This document shows positions 43,909 to 53,120 of a stretch of 64,000 nucleotides of DNA, piece by piece. Under the pieces are notes generated by a model. The model did not search any database. It was not told the DNA's origin and saw only the letters and a list, made by a program, of their open reading frames with translations. Source of the DNA: JAJRAN01 sp963827135 (GTDB lineage: Archaea; Thermoplasmatota; Thermoplasmata; Methanomassiliicoccales; UBA472); assembly GCA_963827135.1 (NCBI GenBank), contig CAWGZX010000004.1, positions 62,001 through 126,000 of the forward strand, in the 5' to 3' direction. Positions within the stretch are counted from its first letter, which is position 1, and the number at the start of each line of letters is the position of its first letter. The translations under genes were made by a program, and so were the position numbers.

Positions 43909-44331
43909 ATGTATAGTATGAGTCCGAAAACGGGCCCACTAATGACCGACGAACAAGTGATCGAGCGATTCAAGCAAGGCAAGGAGTGGGGACTACTGGT
44001 CTCAATAGACATGCACGACTGCGACCCCAAGAAGATCAGGGACGGAGACTACATCCGCAAGTTCTCCGTCGACCTATGCGACCACATCAAGATGAAGAGA
44101 TTTGGTGACCCGATAGTGGTTAGGTTCGGAGCCGACCCGAAGGTACAAGGATACTCGCTGGCCCAGCTTATCGAGACCTCATTGATTTCGGGCCATTTCG
44201 CCGAGGACACCAACCGTGCCTTCATCGACGTCTTCAGTTGTAAGGAATACCCACCAAAGGCAGTCGCGGATTATTGTGCGAAGTACTTCGGTGCGAAGAA
44301 GACAGAGTACTCCATATCCTTCAGGACCTAA
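43909..44331 (+). CDS. Divergent S-adenosylmethionine decarboxylase-like protein
   Basis: About 140 residues. The C-terminal half follows the SpeD/SpeH pattern (GYSLAQLIETSLISGHFAED then RAFIDVFSCKEYPPKAVADY), in which a serine near SGH would be the pyruvoyl-forming residue and the cysteine of FSC the catalytic acid. The usual ESH cleavage site is altered, so self-processing and activity are uncertain; the protein could be a non-catalytic relative. ATG 43909 (or 43918) is preferred over the far upstream 43852. Last core gene before the tRNA-Ile integration site. Confidence 0.62.
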   Translation: MYSMSPKTGPLMTDEQVIERFKQGKEWGLLVSIDMHDCDPKKIRDGDYIRKFSVDLCDHIKMKRFGDPIVVRFGADPKVQGYSLAQLIETSLISGHFAEDTNRAFIDVFSCKEYPPKAVADYCAKYFGAKKTEYSISFRT

Positions 44332-44434
44332 TACTTCAGAAACCCTTTTCGGCAATCCTCTTCAACTCTCATTCATTCTCTAAGCGAGAGCTGTGTCCTT
44401 GGAGGATGATGGCTTTCACGTCGGCAATGGAAAG

Positions 44435-44443
44435 GTTTAAAAT
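44435..44443 (+). promoter_or_regulatory. TATA box of tRNA-Ile
   Basis: GTTTAAAAT centred about 32 bp before the first base of the tRNA, typical of archaeal tRNA promoters. Confidence 0.6.
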
Positions 44444-44470
44444 GGAACGAGCTATTTGGTCGATTCACTC

Positions 44471-44548
44471 GGGCCCATAGCTTAGCCTGGTTGGAGCGCC
44501 CGGCTGATAACCGGGAGGTCAAGAGTCCAAATCTCTTTGGGCCCACCA
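44471..44548 (+). tRNA. tRNA-Ile (anticodon GAT), integration site of the element
   Basis: Cloverleaf with acceptor GGGCCCA/TGGGCCC, D stem GCTT/GAGC, anticodon arm CCCGG-CTGATAA-CCGGG with anticodon GAT, discriminator A and an encoded CCA (44546-44548). The T arm is AAGAG-TCCAAAT-CTCTT: the loop reads T-C-C instead of T-T-C, so position 55 is C where U (pseudouridine) is nearly universal. The 3' part from base 44525 is repeated at 53121, with the same C. Confidence 0.93.
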
Positions 44549-44559
44549 TTTCATCTGGC
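44525..44559 (+). repeat. Left attachment site, 35-bp direct repeat
   Basis: A perfect 35-bp match to 53121-53155, starting in the T arm of tRNA-Ile and running 11 bp past the encoded CCA. It also contains the last codon and stop of the leftward integrase gene. This is the classical signature of integration into a tRNA 3' end by a tyrosine recombinase. Confidence 0.9.
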
Positions 44560-45652
44560 ATCGGTCCGAAAATGCCCCGACTGTGCAGAGTCCTGCACAA
44601 CCGAGGCGACAAATCGGTCCTGAGCCTTCATAGGGTCTTCCTGGTCGGACAGGTTGAGACCGAGATACTTCTTCGTCATGTCGATGGACTCATGCCCCAA
44701 CATCTCGGAGATCGTCTCTATAGGCGTTCTAGCTGCCATTGACGCCTCCCAAACGTCCTCCTCATGCGTATGGTTCTAGAAGTCGAACGTCCTGGCGAAT
44801 GCGTTCTCCATTCGATTCTTGAACCCCTGGACTATCTTATCCGATGCCTGACTCAGAATAGCCTCTCAGCTCTCCATGCCATTCATGGATGAATAAGAGA
44901 TCGGGAACGGTTTGGCTAGGATATTCCTTCTTGAACCGTTCCACCATAAGCTCTCTTTCATACATCCATCTGGCAACAAATTCCTTCACCGTGTCGTTCA
45001 GCATCATGGTCCTGATCTTGCCGCCATTCCGGCCTTTCCCTAACACCGTAACGGTCCTGGTCTCCACCTCGGATGCCTTTTGCCTCATGATCTCGATTCT
45101 CCGGCATCCCAGACCCAGCTCCATAGCAAGGATGGCGCCCTCCATTGGATCAGCCATGTTGATGAGGGCGCTCCATACCATCGTCTCCCTCCTCGATCTA
45201 GCCAATCGACTGTCGTGCGCTCGTTTTTCGGCCATTCTAGCTCCATCTTGCTAACAATGGTTTCCATTCGCTTCTAAGAAGCGCTTGAAGAATGAGAGCA
45301 TCCACATTCGGTTAGTAGGGTGTCCCACCGTATACCTTGCCTAGAAGATGCCGAATCTCGGTTTCCCCTATTAGCCAGGCATCATGCTGGAGTCCCGCAT
45401 TCGATAGGTAGTTATGCTCTTGTTCAGTACCCATTCCGCGCTCTCTATTGTCTTTTTGGACCTTCCCTTAAGGCGCATCCTGTCCACGTATTCCCTAATC
45501 GATTCCCTGAGGAGCCTTGCCTTATCGGGCATTTTAGACTCCTCGGACAAGGATTGCGCGTCCTGGCTAGTAATGGTTACGGAACCGTCCGATTCCGAAG
45601 CCCCACGCCTTTTTATTATGGCTCGACCAATGCGGTGGCGTTTTGAGGACAT
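44551..45652 (-). pseudogene. Tyrosine recombinase (integrase), broken
   Basis: Integrase of about 350 residues in several frames. The SAM-like N-terminal core-binding part (LRESIREYVDRMRLKGRSKK) starts at 45652. The catalytic region follows with MELGLGCRRIEIMRQKA (first catalytic Arg), and the C-terminal box TPIETISEMLGHESIDMTKK followed by YLGLNL supplies the late His and the nucleophilic Tyr. Frame changes and stops occur near 45370, 45240, 44840 and 44745. The gene's last codons lie in attL. Whether it is dead or mis-sequenced cannot be told from one sequence. Confidence 0.82.
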
Positions 45653-45657
45653 GATAA

Positions 45658-46014
45658 TCAGCCACTTGGGTTTAGACTTCGACCAAGAACCGATTCCTTT
45701 GAAGGCGTGCCACCCCTTCCATATATGCCGAAGGCGCGTCGAACCTCCGACGCTTCAAGGTCTCCTTCGGCATCCCCTAGGATTTCACTCTCCTCGATGG
45801 TCCTCTTGATGCTTCTCCATCCAAAATTGAAACCTGCATAAGTGGCAAACCTACCAATTGCAATGAGCAGGAAATAATCACTGACACCGGGATACAATCT
45901 CGCCATTTCTGCCCGCAATTGGCTTAGCGCTTTTCCTTCATTGAGGTTCGTCACGACGAAGTCGTACGCGTCGAGATAGCATTCTGGAGGAAGCTCGCTA
46001 CGGAAGGGGCTCAT
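45658..46014 (-). CDS. Uncharacterised protein of the integrated element
   Basis: A 118-residue protein: PPECYLDAYDFVVTNLNEGK, ALSQLRAEMARLYPGVSDYF, then a helical C terminus. I do not recognise the family. ATG 46014 overlaps the stop of the upstream gene (ATGA), and the stop lies 5 bp before the integrase start, so the three genes form one leftward transcript. Its size and place resemble small accessory or excision genes, but nothing proves that. Confidence 0.6.
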   Translation of the reverse strand: MSPFRSELPPECYLDAYDFVVTNLNEGKALSQLRAEMARLYPGVSDYFLLIAIGRFATYAGFNFGWRSIKRTIEESEILGDAEGDLEASEVRRAFGIYGRGGTPSKESVLGRSLNPSG

Positions 46015-46292
46015 GTCACCACATCCACTTCGGTGTCCTCGACAATCAACAGGTGCCTTGCAGAGACGCGCTGATAAACGACCCTGGTATTGGCCATCTT
46101 CTTCAAGCTTCTCTTGATGCTCGGGATGCGCTCGATTGTGGTCTTCAAAACAACGGCATACGCGACCTCTGTTTCGGGGGGCGTATTGCCACAAATATCC
46201 GTACCTTTCTTTGCATATGATTTCCTTTCTGAGGTAGGTGCGAGAACTCTCGTCCTACCGTCAATACTATTTCGCGGCAACGGTGCTGGCAT
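46011..46292 (-). CDS. Uncharacterised small protein of the integrated element
   Basis: A 93-residue protein ending MANTRVVYQRVSARHLLIVE-DTEVDVVT, with a basic middle region (RIPSIKRSLKKM). Family not recognised. ATG 46292 is used, with 46301 also possible. A minus-strand TATA-like TTTATAG at about 46388-46394 lies upstream. First gene of the probable integrase transcript. Confidence 0.55.
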   Translation of the reverse strand: MPAPLPRNSIDGRTRVLAPTSERKSYAKKGTDICGNTPPETEVAYAVVLKTTIERIPSIKRSLKKMANTRVVYQRVSARHLLIVEDTEVDVVT

Positions 46293-46574
46293 AAAAAGCA
46301 ATCCTACGCGCGCGAATTCCCGTGTTCGCGTACGCGTGAGGGTTCTACGATTCCTCGTTCGAGCCGTGCAATCCTCAAAAGACGAGGCACTATAAACACC
46401 CTTAAATCGTGCAGGAAACGGCTCTTCACGGCGTTCTGCTTCGAATTCCGATGTAGGCTATTAACAGGTCAAAATTCGTTGTCCTGAACGGAGATTTTTC
46501 CCTCCGTCAACCACCCTCATCTCTTCTCCCCTTGCCTAGGGGCCCTTGCCCCATCCCCACATCTCTACGATAAG

Positions 46575-46690
46575 ATGAGTGCTGGTGGGGATAAAGGTTG
46601 AATGTTATTGGGTGTAATAGTACAATCCAGAGTTCTCCAATTACGCATACTGTCATTACTAACTAGCAAGCCCCTGAAAGGGGCTTCAAG
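46575..46690 (+). repeat. Diverged direct repeat, copy A
   Basis: Begins GTGGGGATAAAGGTTG, continues with GGTGTAATAGTA and TTACGCATACT, and ends in the hairpin AGCCCCT-GAAA-GGGGCT. Copy B 203 bp further on has the same order of motifs. Confidence 0.55.
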
Positions 46691-46777
46691 GTTGTATAAG
46701 GGCCCGCATATTGCACATTTAGAACTGTACATATAGCCGAAGGCTTGGTCCCAGACTTCGCCTTCGGTTCATTTAGG

Positions 46778-46896
46778 AGGATAAGTGGGGATGATGGTTG
46801 GTAGGTGATGGTTAATGGTGTGATATTACTCCATATTAATCCTCATTAACGCATAGTATTGCATTCACTCACTAGCAAGCCCCTCTTTAGGGGCTG
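46778..46896 (+). repeat. Diverged direct repeat, copy B
   Basis: Begins GTGGGGATGATGGTTG, continues with GGTGTGATATTA and TAACGCATAGT, and ends in CTAGCAAGCCCCT-CTTT-AGGGGCT. The hairpin loop differs from copy A while the stem and the preceding ACTAGCAAG are kept, which points to selection on the structure. Confidence 0.55.
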
Positions 46897-47049
46897 TATA
46901 TACATACTATACGCAATACGCAAGCATGCGGGGCCCTTGCAGACTTGCGATATGTAAGGATGTAAGGTTGCGTATTAGGGGGGTTGTGAGGTACTGTGAG
47001 CCCTGTACACACCCTACTCTAACACACATCAAATTCACAATTATATATG

Positions 47050-47346
47050 TTAATGATTGAAATAATGTTGGCTTACGTGCAATAGGAGAATAAGAATATA
47101 GGGCGGTCCATAATCCAGCGCCTCCTCCCAATGATGTTGGTCGTATGCAATATCCATACACTTGTTGAATAGTTCCTTGGTCCGAAGGAAGTCGTATCTT
47201 TCCGCATAAATCATCTGCTGGTACTTATCCTCGTCTACGATTTCAGCTAATATCGGCCAAATTTTTGTGGTCCCCATCCTCGTAAGATGGTTGACGAAGT
47301 CTCCTTCCCATTCAATTCCCTTACCGTATTTCTCACACAAAGACAA
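47050..47346 (-). CDS. Uncharacterised protein of the integrated element
   Basis: A 98-residue protein, TTG start at 47346, with GIEWEGDFVNHLTRMGTTKI and a helical, aromatic-rich C terminus. Not recognised. It lies downstream of the AIPR remnant on the same strand and may be a broken piece of a larger gene. Confidence 0.4.
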   Translation of the reverse strand: MSLCEKYGKGIEWEGDFVNHLTRMGTTKIWPILAEIVDEDKYQQMIYAERYDFLRTKELFNKCMDIAYDQHHWEEALDYGPPYILILLLHVSQHYFNH

Positions 47347-47456
47347 TATTCTCTTTCATCGTTAAAGAGCCCTTGAATCAATAAGGCCCAGATGAGATTT
47401 CTCCCCCTTCAGCAGGAAATAGTACTTGTTCTGTCCCTTGTTTTGGATTGCATATG

Positions 47457-48861
47457 TCACACTACCAGCTTTCCTTTGGCATTTGTAGGCTCAAGGATTT
47501 TTCTCGCGTCTGCCGTTAGATATTCTTCTCTGAACGTTTCCTTGTATAGCTTATCACTATCGAAGACATCGGTGAGTCTCGACATCTTGTCGAGCTCGCC
47601 CTCACAAGCCAAGAACGTCTGAGCGAGGATGCGTATCTGAATGGCTTTGTCTTGTCCATACCCCATGTCTTCTAGTTCTTCAATTATTGTAAGGTTGCTG
47701 AATGCTCTCTCTTGTCTCTCGTAAAAGACGCCTGGAGGCAGTTCTTCCCTGAACTTGTCCTGCAGCTCGAGTTGAATCCTATCGTTTGCTCTTAAGTTCC
47801 ATCGTTGAACCGGGTTCTGTCTGTTATTACATATGGTCACATTGACCAGGAAATCCTTGGACTCAGACTTAATGACCTTAGCCAGGACGTATATCGATTC
47901 CATTCTTTCTTTTTCGGTTTCGAGCCGGGGGTCCCCTGCCCTATCCCTCGGGAACTTCTCCAGACTAGTCACCGTCTGTGCGCCATTTAGGACGCGCGGC
48001 TCCGTGAGAATCGCTCTTCCATCAATAAATTCTATATTCTCAGCCGAAAGGGTCACACCATTGTGATTGAAGATGAACTCATCTGGGGGCGATTTGCCTT
48101 CGAGTATATCCTTGAGGGCGGTTCGGAGATGCTTGTTCGCGGGACGGTCGGGGGACAATCCCATCCTTATATTCCTCTCGAAGAACCTTGGTCCAATCGC
48201 TCAGAACATCTGTTTAGTTCCATTAGTGGTATTTTTACCACATGCATCTCAGCATTGCTCTCAGTTTTCGTCTTGACACACTCATCAAGAATCGGAACTT
48301 GGTGGCGAGAACGTGGTCTTGCAGTCCAGGAGGGCGTTCCTCCTTCTCATGTTGCTGGATATGAAACTGAAAGCCAATCCAATATCACACCAGATACTTG
48401 TCAAGGATGAATTTCTTCGATTGCAGGTCCTCTACATAGCTCTCGAGGACAGCACTCTCTCCAGCCTTAAGTGGGTCACCTCTGAATACGAAATGAACCA
48501 GTACCTTGTCTATGAGTGCCGAGTTTTCACTTAGGTGTGCACGGAGATTAGAAATGAGGGGGTTCTTCTTCGGGTCTTGGAGTGGGTTACCGAATACCTG
48601 TTCTAAACCAGACTGAATCAATTGCACGAATGAATCCTTGAAGAGATTGTAGTTGTCTGAAAACTTGAATTGGTATAGATATAGTACCCTCTTCGCAGTA
48701 TCAATATGGTATGCGTCAATTCCGTAATCATGGGACCCGAATGTAACCTGGTCTATGACCTACTTCGATTTCCTTACCAAACTCCTGAGCCAAATAAAGG
48801 GCAGCATAGTAGTCTTCCTTTAAGCCCCCATAGGAAGGTTGATATTGACGAAAGGTTGCAT
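47457..48861 (-). pseudogene. AIPR (abortive infection phage resistance) family protein, broken
   Basis: A gene of about 460 residues in several frames. The N-terminal nuclease-like part reads LKEDYYAALYLAQEFGKEIE, then DYGIDAYHIDTAKRVLYLYQ-FKFSDNYN, which is the D...(E/Q)xK arrangement of the family. The C-terminal part has FERNIRMGLSPDRPANKHLR, FNHNGVTLSAENIEF and RVLNGAQTVTSL, the hallmark of AIPR. Frame changes occur near 48830, 48730, 48390, 48300 and 48190. ATG 48861 follows a GGAGG. AIPR proteins belong to phage-defence and Abi systems. Confidence 0.78.
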
Positions 48862-49073
48862 TTAAGTCCGCTCCTCCAATATTCAGATGAAACCACCGAG
48901 ACTATAACTTCATAGTAACCAAAAGATTTTGCTAATGTTTTTGTGCTTAAAACTTCCTTGAAACCTCGGATGAGAGAGATTATGTGGATATATTGGAACT
49001 AAAAAGCTCCACCATAATAACCTCATGTAAAGTTGTCTGGACCTTAAAAAAATATATAACGTCGTTCGGATTG

Positions 49074-49904
49074 ATGATTGAATGGGGCGCACTCTTGCTA
49101 CATGAATCATACTTACCGTTCGAGGAATCGGAGTTGGCAAGTCATTTCCTCGGGTTCAAAGGGGACGAAGCAAGCGCGGATTTGTATACGAAGTTCTATA
49201 GGAACCTCGTCCAGAAGTATCCTGAACAGGTCGCGATAAGTGAGAGGTTCTGGGTTGCGTCTTCGCTCATGAGATTGTTCCACGATGGAAAGCATTGCAC
49301 GAGAACTTCGCAAGATTGATGGGTGGGGCGTTCGGCAAGGCGGATAAATTCGGGTTTGATGATTGGATAAGGGCCATCGGAGAAGGGCCAAAATTGTTCT
49401 TCGAGGCCACAGTCCATCTCCTCCTTCGAGTATAGCGAACGGTCATACAACCTCCTGAATGAGGGCAACCTCATACCACAATTTTAGGAGGCATTCCCGA
49501 ATAAAGGCAAGATTGAAGGGAAAACGTGGCTGGATGCAATCCTCATCAATCCCGACAATGGTTTCGCTTTGGTATTCGAAGCCAAGGTCTTCGCCGACAT
49601 CGACACTTGCGTTAAGCACGATTGTTTGCGCAATCAGTTGGCCCGCATAATCGATTGCCTCATTGACTCGAATCCAAAGCATCATTCACCCCTGAACAAG
49701 AGGCGGCCGGAAAGGACGTTCTTTGTGCTATTGACACCAGAGATGTTCAAGCCAAAGGGACCTCAAAGCCCAAGAACCAAGCTGTACGCCTATAAATTCA
49801 TAGATTATAGGACCGACCCAAATTCCATTGGCAGAGACCTTCCACATAGGCACAATTGTGATTGGCCATCGATTTCAGATAGACTGAGTTGGGGGACAAC
49901 GTAG
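49074..49904 (+). pseudogene. PD-(D/E)XK-like nuclease-domain protein, broken
   Basis: A gene of about 275 residues. MIEWGALLLHESYLPFEESE starts at ATG 49074, behind an AATATATAAC TATA box, so the message would be leaderless. After frame changes near 49290 and 49430 and an in-frame TAG at 49486, the rest is open: TWLDAILINPDNGFALVFEA-KV, then CLRNQLARIIDCLIDSN. The D...ExK spacing with a following NQ-x-ARxID helix fits PD-(D/E)XK nucleases of defence islands. Its exact family is not recognised. Confidence 0.62.
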
Positions 49905-50173
49905 GATTTAAACAGAATTGACCCGCGTTGCTGTCCATGGTTAAGTCGCTAAATAATCAGGCGTTCATCTTTGCCACAGCCATCCTGGGAACCGAGATAC
50001 AAATCGAATCATCCTTCCTTGTGGCCCCCGGGTAGGAAGTTTGGTCAGGTTCTTCTCAAAAATTTATATACTGAGTACTCTTATTAATGTCTGGTATTCA
50101 ATAATATCTATGATTCGGTAATGAAGCGCATCATCTCCTTTACCATGGAAGTGCCCTCCCCGTCCTATCATAA
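49905..50173. other. Gene-free stretch
   Basis: About 270 AT-rich bases between the nuclease remnant and the DUF4145 remnant. It contains a TATA-like AAATTTATATACTG near 50060. No supported gene. Confidence 0.45.
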
Positions 50174-50908
50174 CTATGGTTTCTTCAATGGTTTTTTTCC
50201 AATTGACAGTAGCTTTTCGTTTAGCTTTTCTCTCCTTTCTAGGGACTTCTTAGGTTGGACATAATAGGAATCGAACAATGATTCCAGCACATCTAAGAGG
50301 AATTTAGCCTCTTCAGTTTAGACCTCAACGATTTCCCCAGTATTGATTACCTTTTTTCGGGTGGGCTGCGAAATTGCCTACCTGTCTAATTGCGTCTAGG
50401 TTTTCAGCAATATGGCCAGGGAGGCCTGGAAGTGCCCTATCTATGCTTTTATCCAGGTCAGATGCCGCATAGCCTTGTTCTTCAAGTACCATCTGAAGGG
50501 TTCTTCGAGATAATGCAGCACTAGCTTTCTGACTAATTTCGAACACTTCAACGGCTTCGATGAAATCTTGCTTAATCTTTAAAGGAACTTCGGTGACACA
50601 AATCTTGTTGCGCATCTTGGAAATATTAGAGGTTCGATTGAGCGCTCTGATACTTGCGTGGTTCCATAATTATCCAATACGGTAATTTTGCATGCAATTA
50701 TCGGTAAATTGCAATTCGGGCAGGTTGATGAGTAAACATAAGCACTTTTACACCATTCCCCGCGAGCCTCAAAATGGTCTAGACGACCAAACCCTCTAAT
50801 GGCAACCCCCTCCCACGGTATTTCCGTTTGAATGAATTGAACCATAACCCCGCAATGGGGGCATATCCCCTTTTCTCCTTGATTATATTTTAATGAATCC
50901 GTAGTCAT
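50174..50908 (-). pseudogene. DUF4145 domain protein, broken
   Basis: A gene of about 240 residues. The N-terminal zinc-ribbon half (ICPHCGVMVQF...TCPNCNLPII) starts at ATG 50908. After a frame change near 50610 comes the DUF4145 core SQKASAALSRRTLQMVLEEQ and IRQVGNFAAHPKK. A second shift near 50345 and an in-frame TAA follow, then EEAKFLLDVLESLFDSYYVQ. DUF4145 is common in restriction-modification and other defence loci. The combined shift and nonsense changes indicate loss or poor sequence. Confidence 0.75.
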
Positions 50909-51022
50909 GGAATATCCAGACCTCCGATATGCCCATTTAGATTTATGATATTGCTTATGAGCAATTAATCCGTGGGTTCTAGAAGATAATGGATTTAATT
51001 TATATTGGTCAGTATAAAGAAA

Positions 51023-51903
51023 ATGAAAAGATTTGTGGACACGAACCTCACGGCATCACAGAAGAAAGGCATGACAGTCAGGTTGATAGCGTCAGAATAA
51101 TATCCCGACCTGGTAAGCATTTGATACCAGAGAAGGTCCTCCAAGAAGACCTTCAAGGCCGAGGTCGAGGAGGAAGCGGTTGCTTGGTTCCCGCGCCAAG
51201 GCAAGGTCGAGATGGCTATCTTCCACTTTATTCTGTATGTAAGGGGCCCAATGGCATTCGACCCAAAGGCTATGGCAAATGAGCAAGCATTGAATGCGCA
51301 TAAGAACGGCATATCCTATAGCGAGATTCGGGCATTCTTCAATTCTTATCCAGACATGCCTTTGGCTAGTCCTAACAGAAAGACAGAATATATTCGGAAA
51401 CGAGACAAGGAATTCGCGTCGTGGCAGGATTAGCATCCGTGAATTGTTCAAGAAGGAGGAGCTAATTGACCCGACGTTGCTCGAGAGGGAGCGAGGATGG
51501 CTGACCACAAACCTGACTGGGAGCTGTGTTGCCGGATTATTGAGAAAAGCGGCGATAAGGAGGATCATCCCGTGGACGCTATACTCTAAGCAATTCCTAT
51601 ATTGCATCAGCAAGCGAGGATTATAGGAAACTATTAGGGGAATCGGTCATAGACCAACGCAGTCTTGATGAACGACCAGTAGAACTGGTGATTCGCTATA
51701 ACACCCCGCGCGAGCAGTTAAGGAAGGAGCTGGAATGGCTGGACCAATTTGAGGAGGAGGTCATGGAAACGGCAGCGCTCTTTGACAGGCGCACCACGAA
51801 GCTCTGGGAGAAGCATGCCAGGCATTCGGATTTCTGGGAAGATATGCCAACAATCACCTTGACGTTAAAAGGGAGGGCACTGTTGAAGGGGCCTAAACCA
51901 TAG
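51023..51903 (+). pseudogene. Unrecognised element protein, broken
   Basis: About 290 residues in several frames. MKRFVDTNLTASQKKGMTVR starts at ATG 51023 just behind a TATA-like sequence. Frame changes lie near 51095, 51170, 51420 and 51610, and the gene ends with EQLRKELEWLDQFEEEVMET to the stop at 51901-51903. One piece reads VEMAIFHFILYVRGPMAFDP. Family not recognised. Neighbouring genes suggest a defence or element-maintenance role, without proof. Confidence 0.45.
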
Positions 51904-51990
51904 CCCGCTGATTCTTGTCTTGATATTCGAATCTGTGAATTCTAATAAGGTAATTTCTTAAGTGATTCCTTTAGACCACTGCTTTTCACT

Positions 51991-52008
51991 GTTATCCAGT
52001 ACGATAAT
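51991..52008. promoter_or_regulatory. Palindromic operator, TATC-N6-GATA (site 4)
   Basis: GTTATC-CAGTAC-GATAAT in the AT-rich region ahead of the surface-protein remnant at 52143. It is 19 bp from site 5, giving a tandem pair. Confidence 0.58.
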
Positions 52009-52027
52009 AATGGTAAAATCCATGTTA

Positions 52028-52045
52028 ATTATTCATTTAGATAAT
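52028..52045. promoter_or_regulatory. Palindromic operator, near match (site 5)
   Basis: ATTATT-CATTTA-GATAAT, one mismatch in the left half-site. It lies 26 bp upstream of the TATA-like TTTATATT at 52072-52079. Confidence 0.48.
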
Positions 52046-52142
52046 AAACTGGAATCGACGTTTTTAGCCTTTTTATATTGATTCTATTAAGGTATTCTTT
52101 ATATTCTTGGAAAAAAATAGCGAAGGAAGAGTGGACCCTAGG

Positions 52143-52696
52143 ATGGGTTCTCCGGAGGACTCGAACAGGATGAAAGCAGGAAAGAAACTTGCGGGAGGAA
52201 GCATATTAACGATAATTGGAGTGATATGCTTCGCAACCATACTCGTATCTGCAGCGGTCTTACTCACTGGTATCGCATGGAACAACACAGTAGTTGTACC
52301 CATACTCTTACCAGAAGACCGATGTATCAGGAACAACATTCGATACTATTTACCTGAATGTGCCATTAGATGGATGCAGAGGCAATTCGGGATCTCCCTA
52401 CGTATTTGGAATCAGTATCGAAGTCAACAAGCAAATCACGAATGGAGTAATCAAAGTCGTAATTACCAATCAATCAGCTGGAGCTGCCGACGTTGATGCT
52501 TCCCTATCACACCTGGGCACCTTCAACCTGGACCGTAGTTCCATCATCCCAAGCATCTAATGTATTGACCTTCACATATACTGACGCTGATACAACTTGG
52601 GAAGCATCTAGCACCGTTGATGTCCCTTCAAGAATAACATATACTGGAACAGGAGACTATAACGTTGCTATAAGTGTTGAAGGAACCTCTGTATAA
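52143..52696 (+). pseudogene. Secreted or membrane-anchored beta-rich protein, frameshifted twice
   Basis: About 185 residues. The N-terminal signal/anchor (MKAGKKLAGGSILTIIGVIC and hydrophobic residues to about 50) is followed, after a shift near 52300, by TYPYSYQ-like TDVSGTTFDTIYLNVPLDGC. After a second shift near 52495 comes a Ser/Thr-rich C terminus ending FTYTDADTTWEASSTVDVPS. The composition fits an archaeal surface protein. Operator sites 4 and 5 lie upstream. Confidence 0.5.
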
Positions 52697-52884
52697 AACC
52701 CTTAATCCAACCCCTTTTATTTTTTCACTTTTCTTTGCTTGCTAGTATCCACTTTCGCCGCCTCTGCCCCTCAACCTCATGCCCCTTCAATATCCCAAAC
52801 CTAGCGCATGGAAGAGCACAACCTAGTCAATAATACGGCACTCATCTGAGGATAAGCTACTCGGAGAAATGGGGAGAATGGCTG

Positions 52885-53085
52885 GTGAGGTTCACCTTCA
52901 AGGACGGCGGGATGCATTTGATGTTCATCAGGGACATTGAGGCTGAAGTGGAGATGCTCGAGGGTGAGGGATACGTGGAGGTTAAAGATTGGCCCCGAAC
53001 CTCACGGCATCCCTACAGAGAGAAAGAAAAAGATGGAAGAGGTTTAAGATTAGTTCTTGCTCCTCAAGGAATCGATTATTATTAG
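52885..53085 (+). CDS. Short uncharacterised reading frame
   Basis: A 66-codon frame (GTG start) reading MRFTFKDGGMHLMFIRDIEA and EGYVEVKDWP with coding character that extends upstream of the GTG, so it may be the tail of a truncated gene. It contains the dispersed 22-bp repeat at 52994-53015. No family recognised; low confidence as a functional gene. Confidence 0.3.
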   Translation: MRFTFKDGGMHLMFIRDIEAEVEMLEGEGYVEVKDWPRTSRHPYREKEKDGRGLRLVLAPQGIDYY

Positions 53086-53120
53086 GGCAAATAATTATTT
53101 CTGCCAGCTTCCAAAATTGG

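Larger units (their letters stand above)
46302..47049. other. Long non-coding region of the element with palindromes and repeats
   Basis: About 750 bp without a supported gene. It has a CG-rich palindromic patch near 46309-46336 (including CGCGTACGCG), the two diverged direct repeats with identical hairpin ends described separately, and short T/G-rich strings. It is the best place in the element for a replication or transfer origin, though no replication protein is visible. Confidence 0.5.

Noticed and set aside
27394..49500. In-frame TAG codons in two broken genes (about 27610 and 49486), as possible pyrrolysine sites
   Set aside because: Both genes also have frameshifts and one neighbour has an in-frame TAA. 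TAG is used as a normal stop elsewhere (for example 5870 and 24609), and no Pyl genes are in the window.
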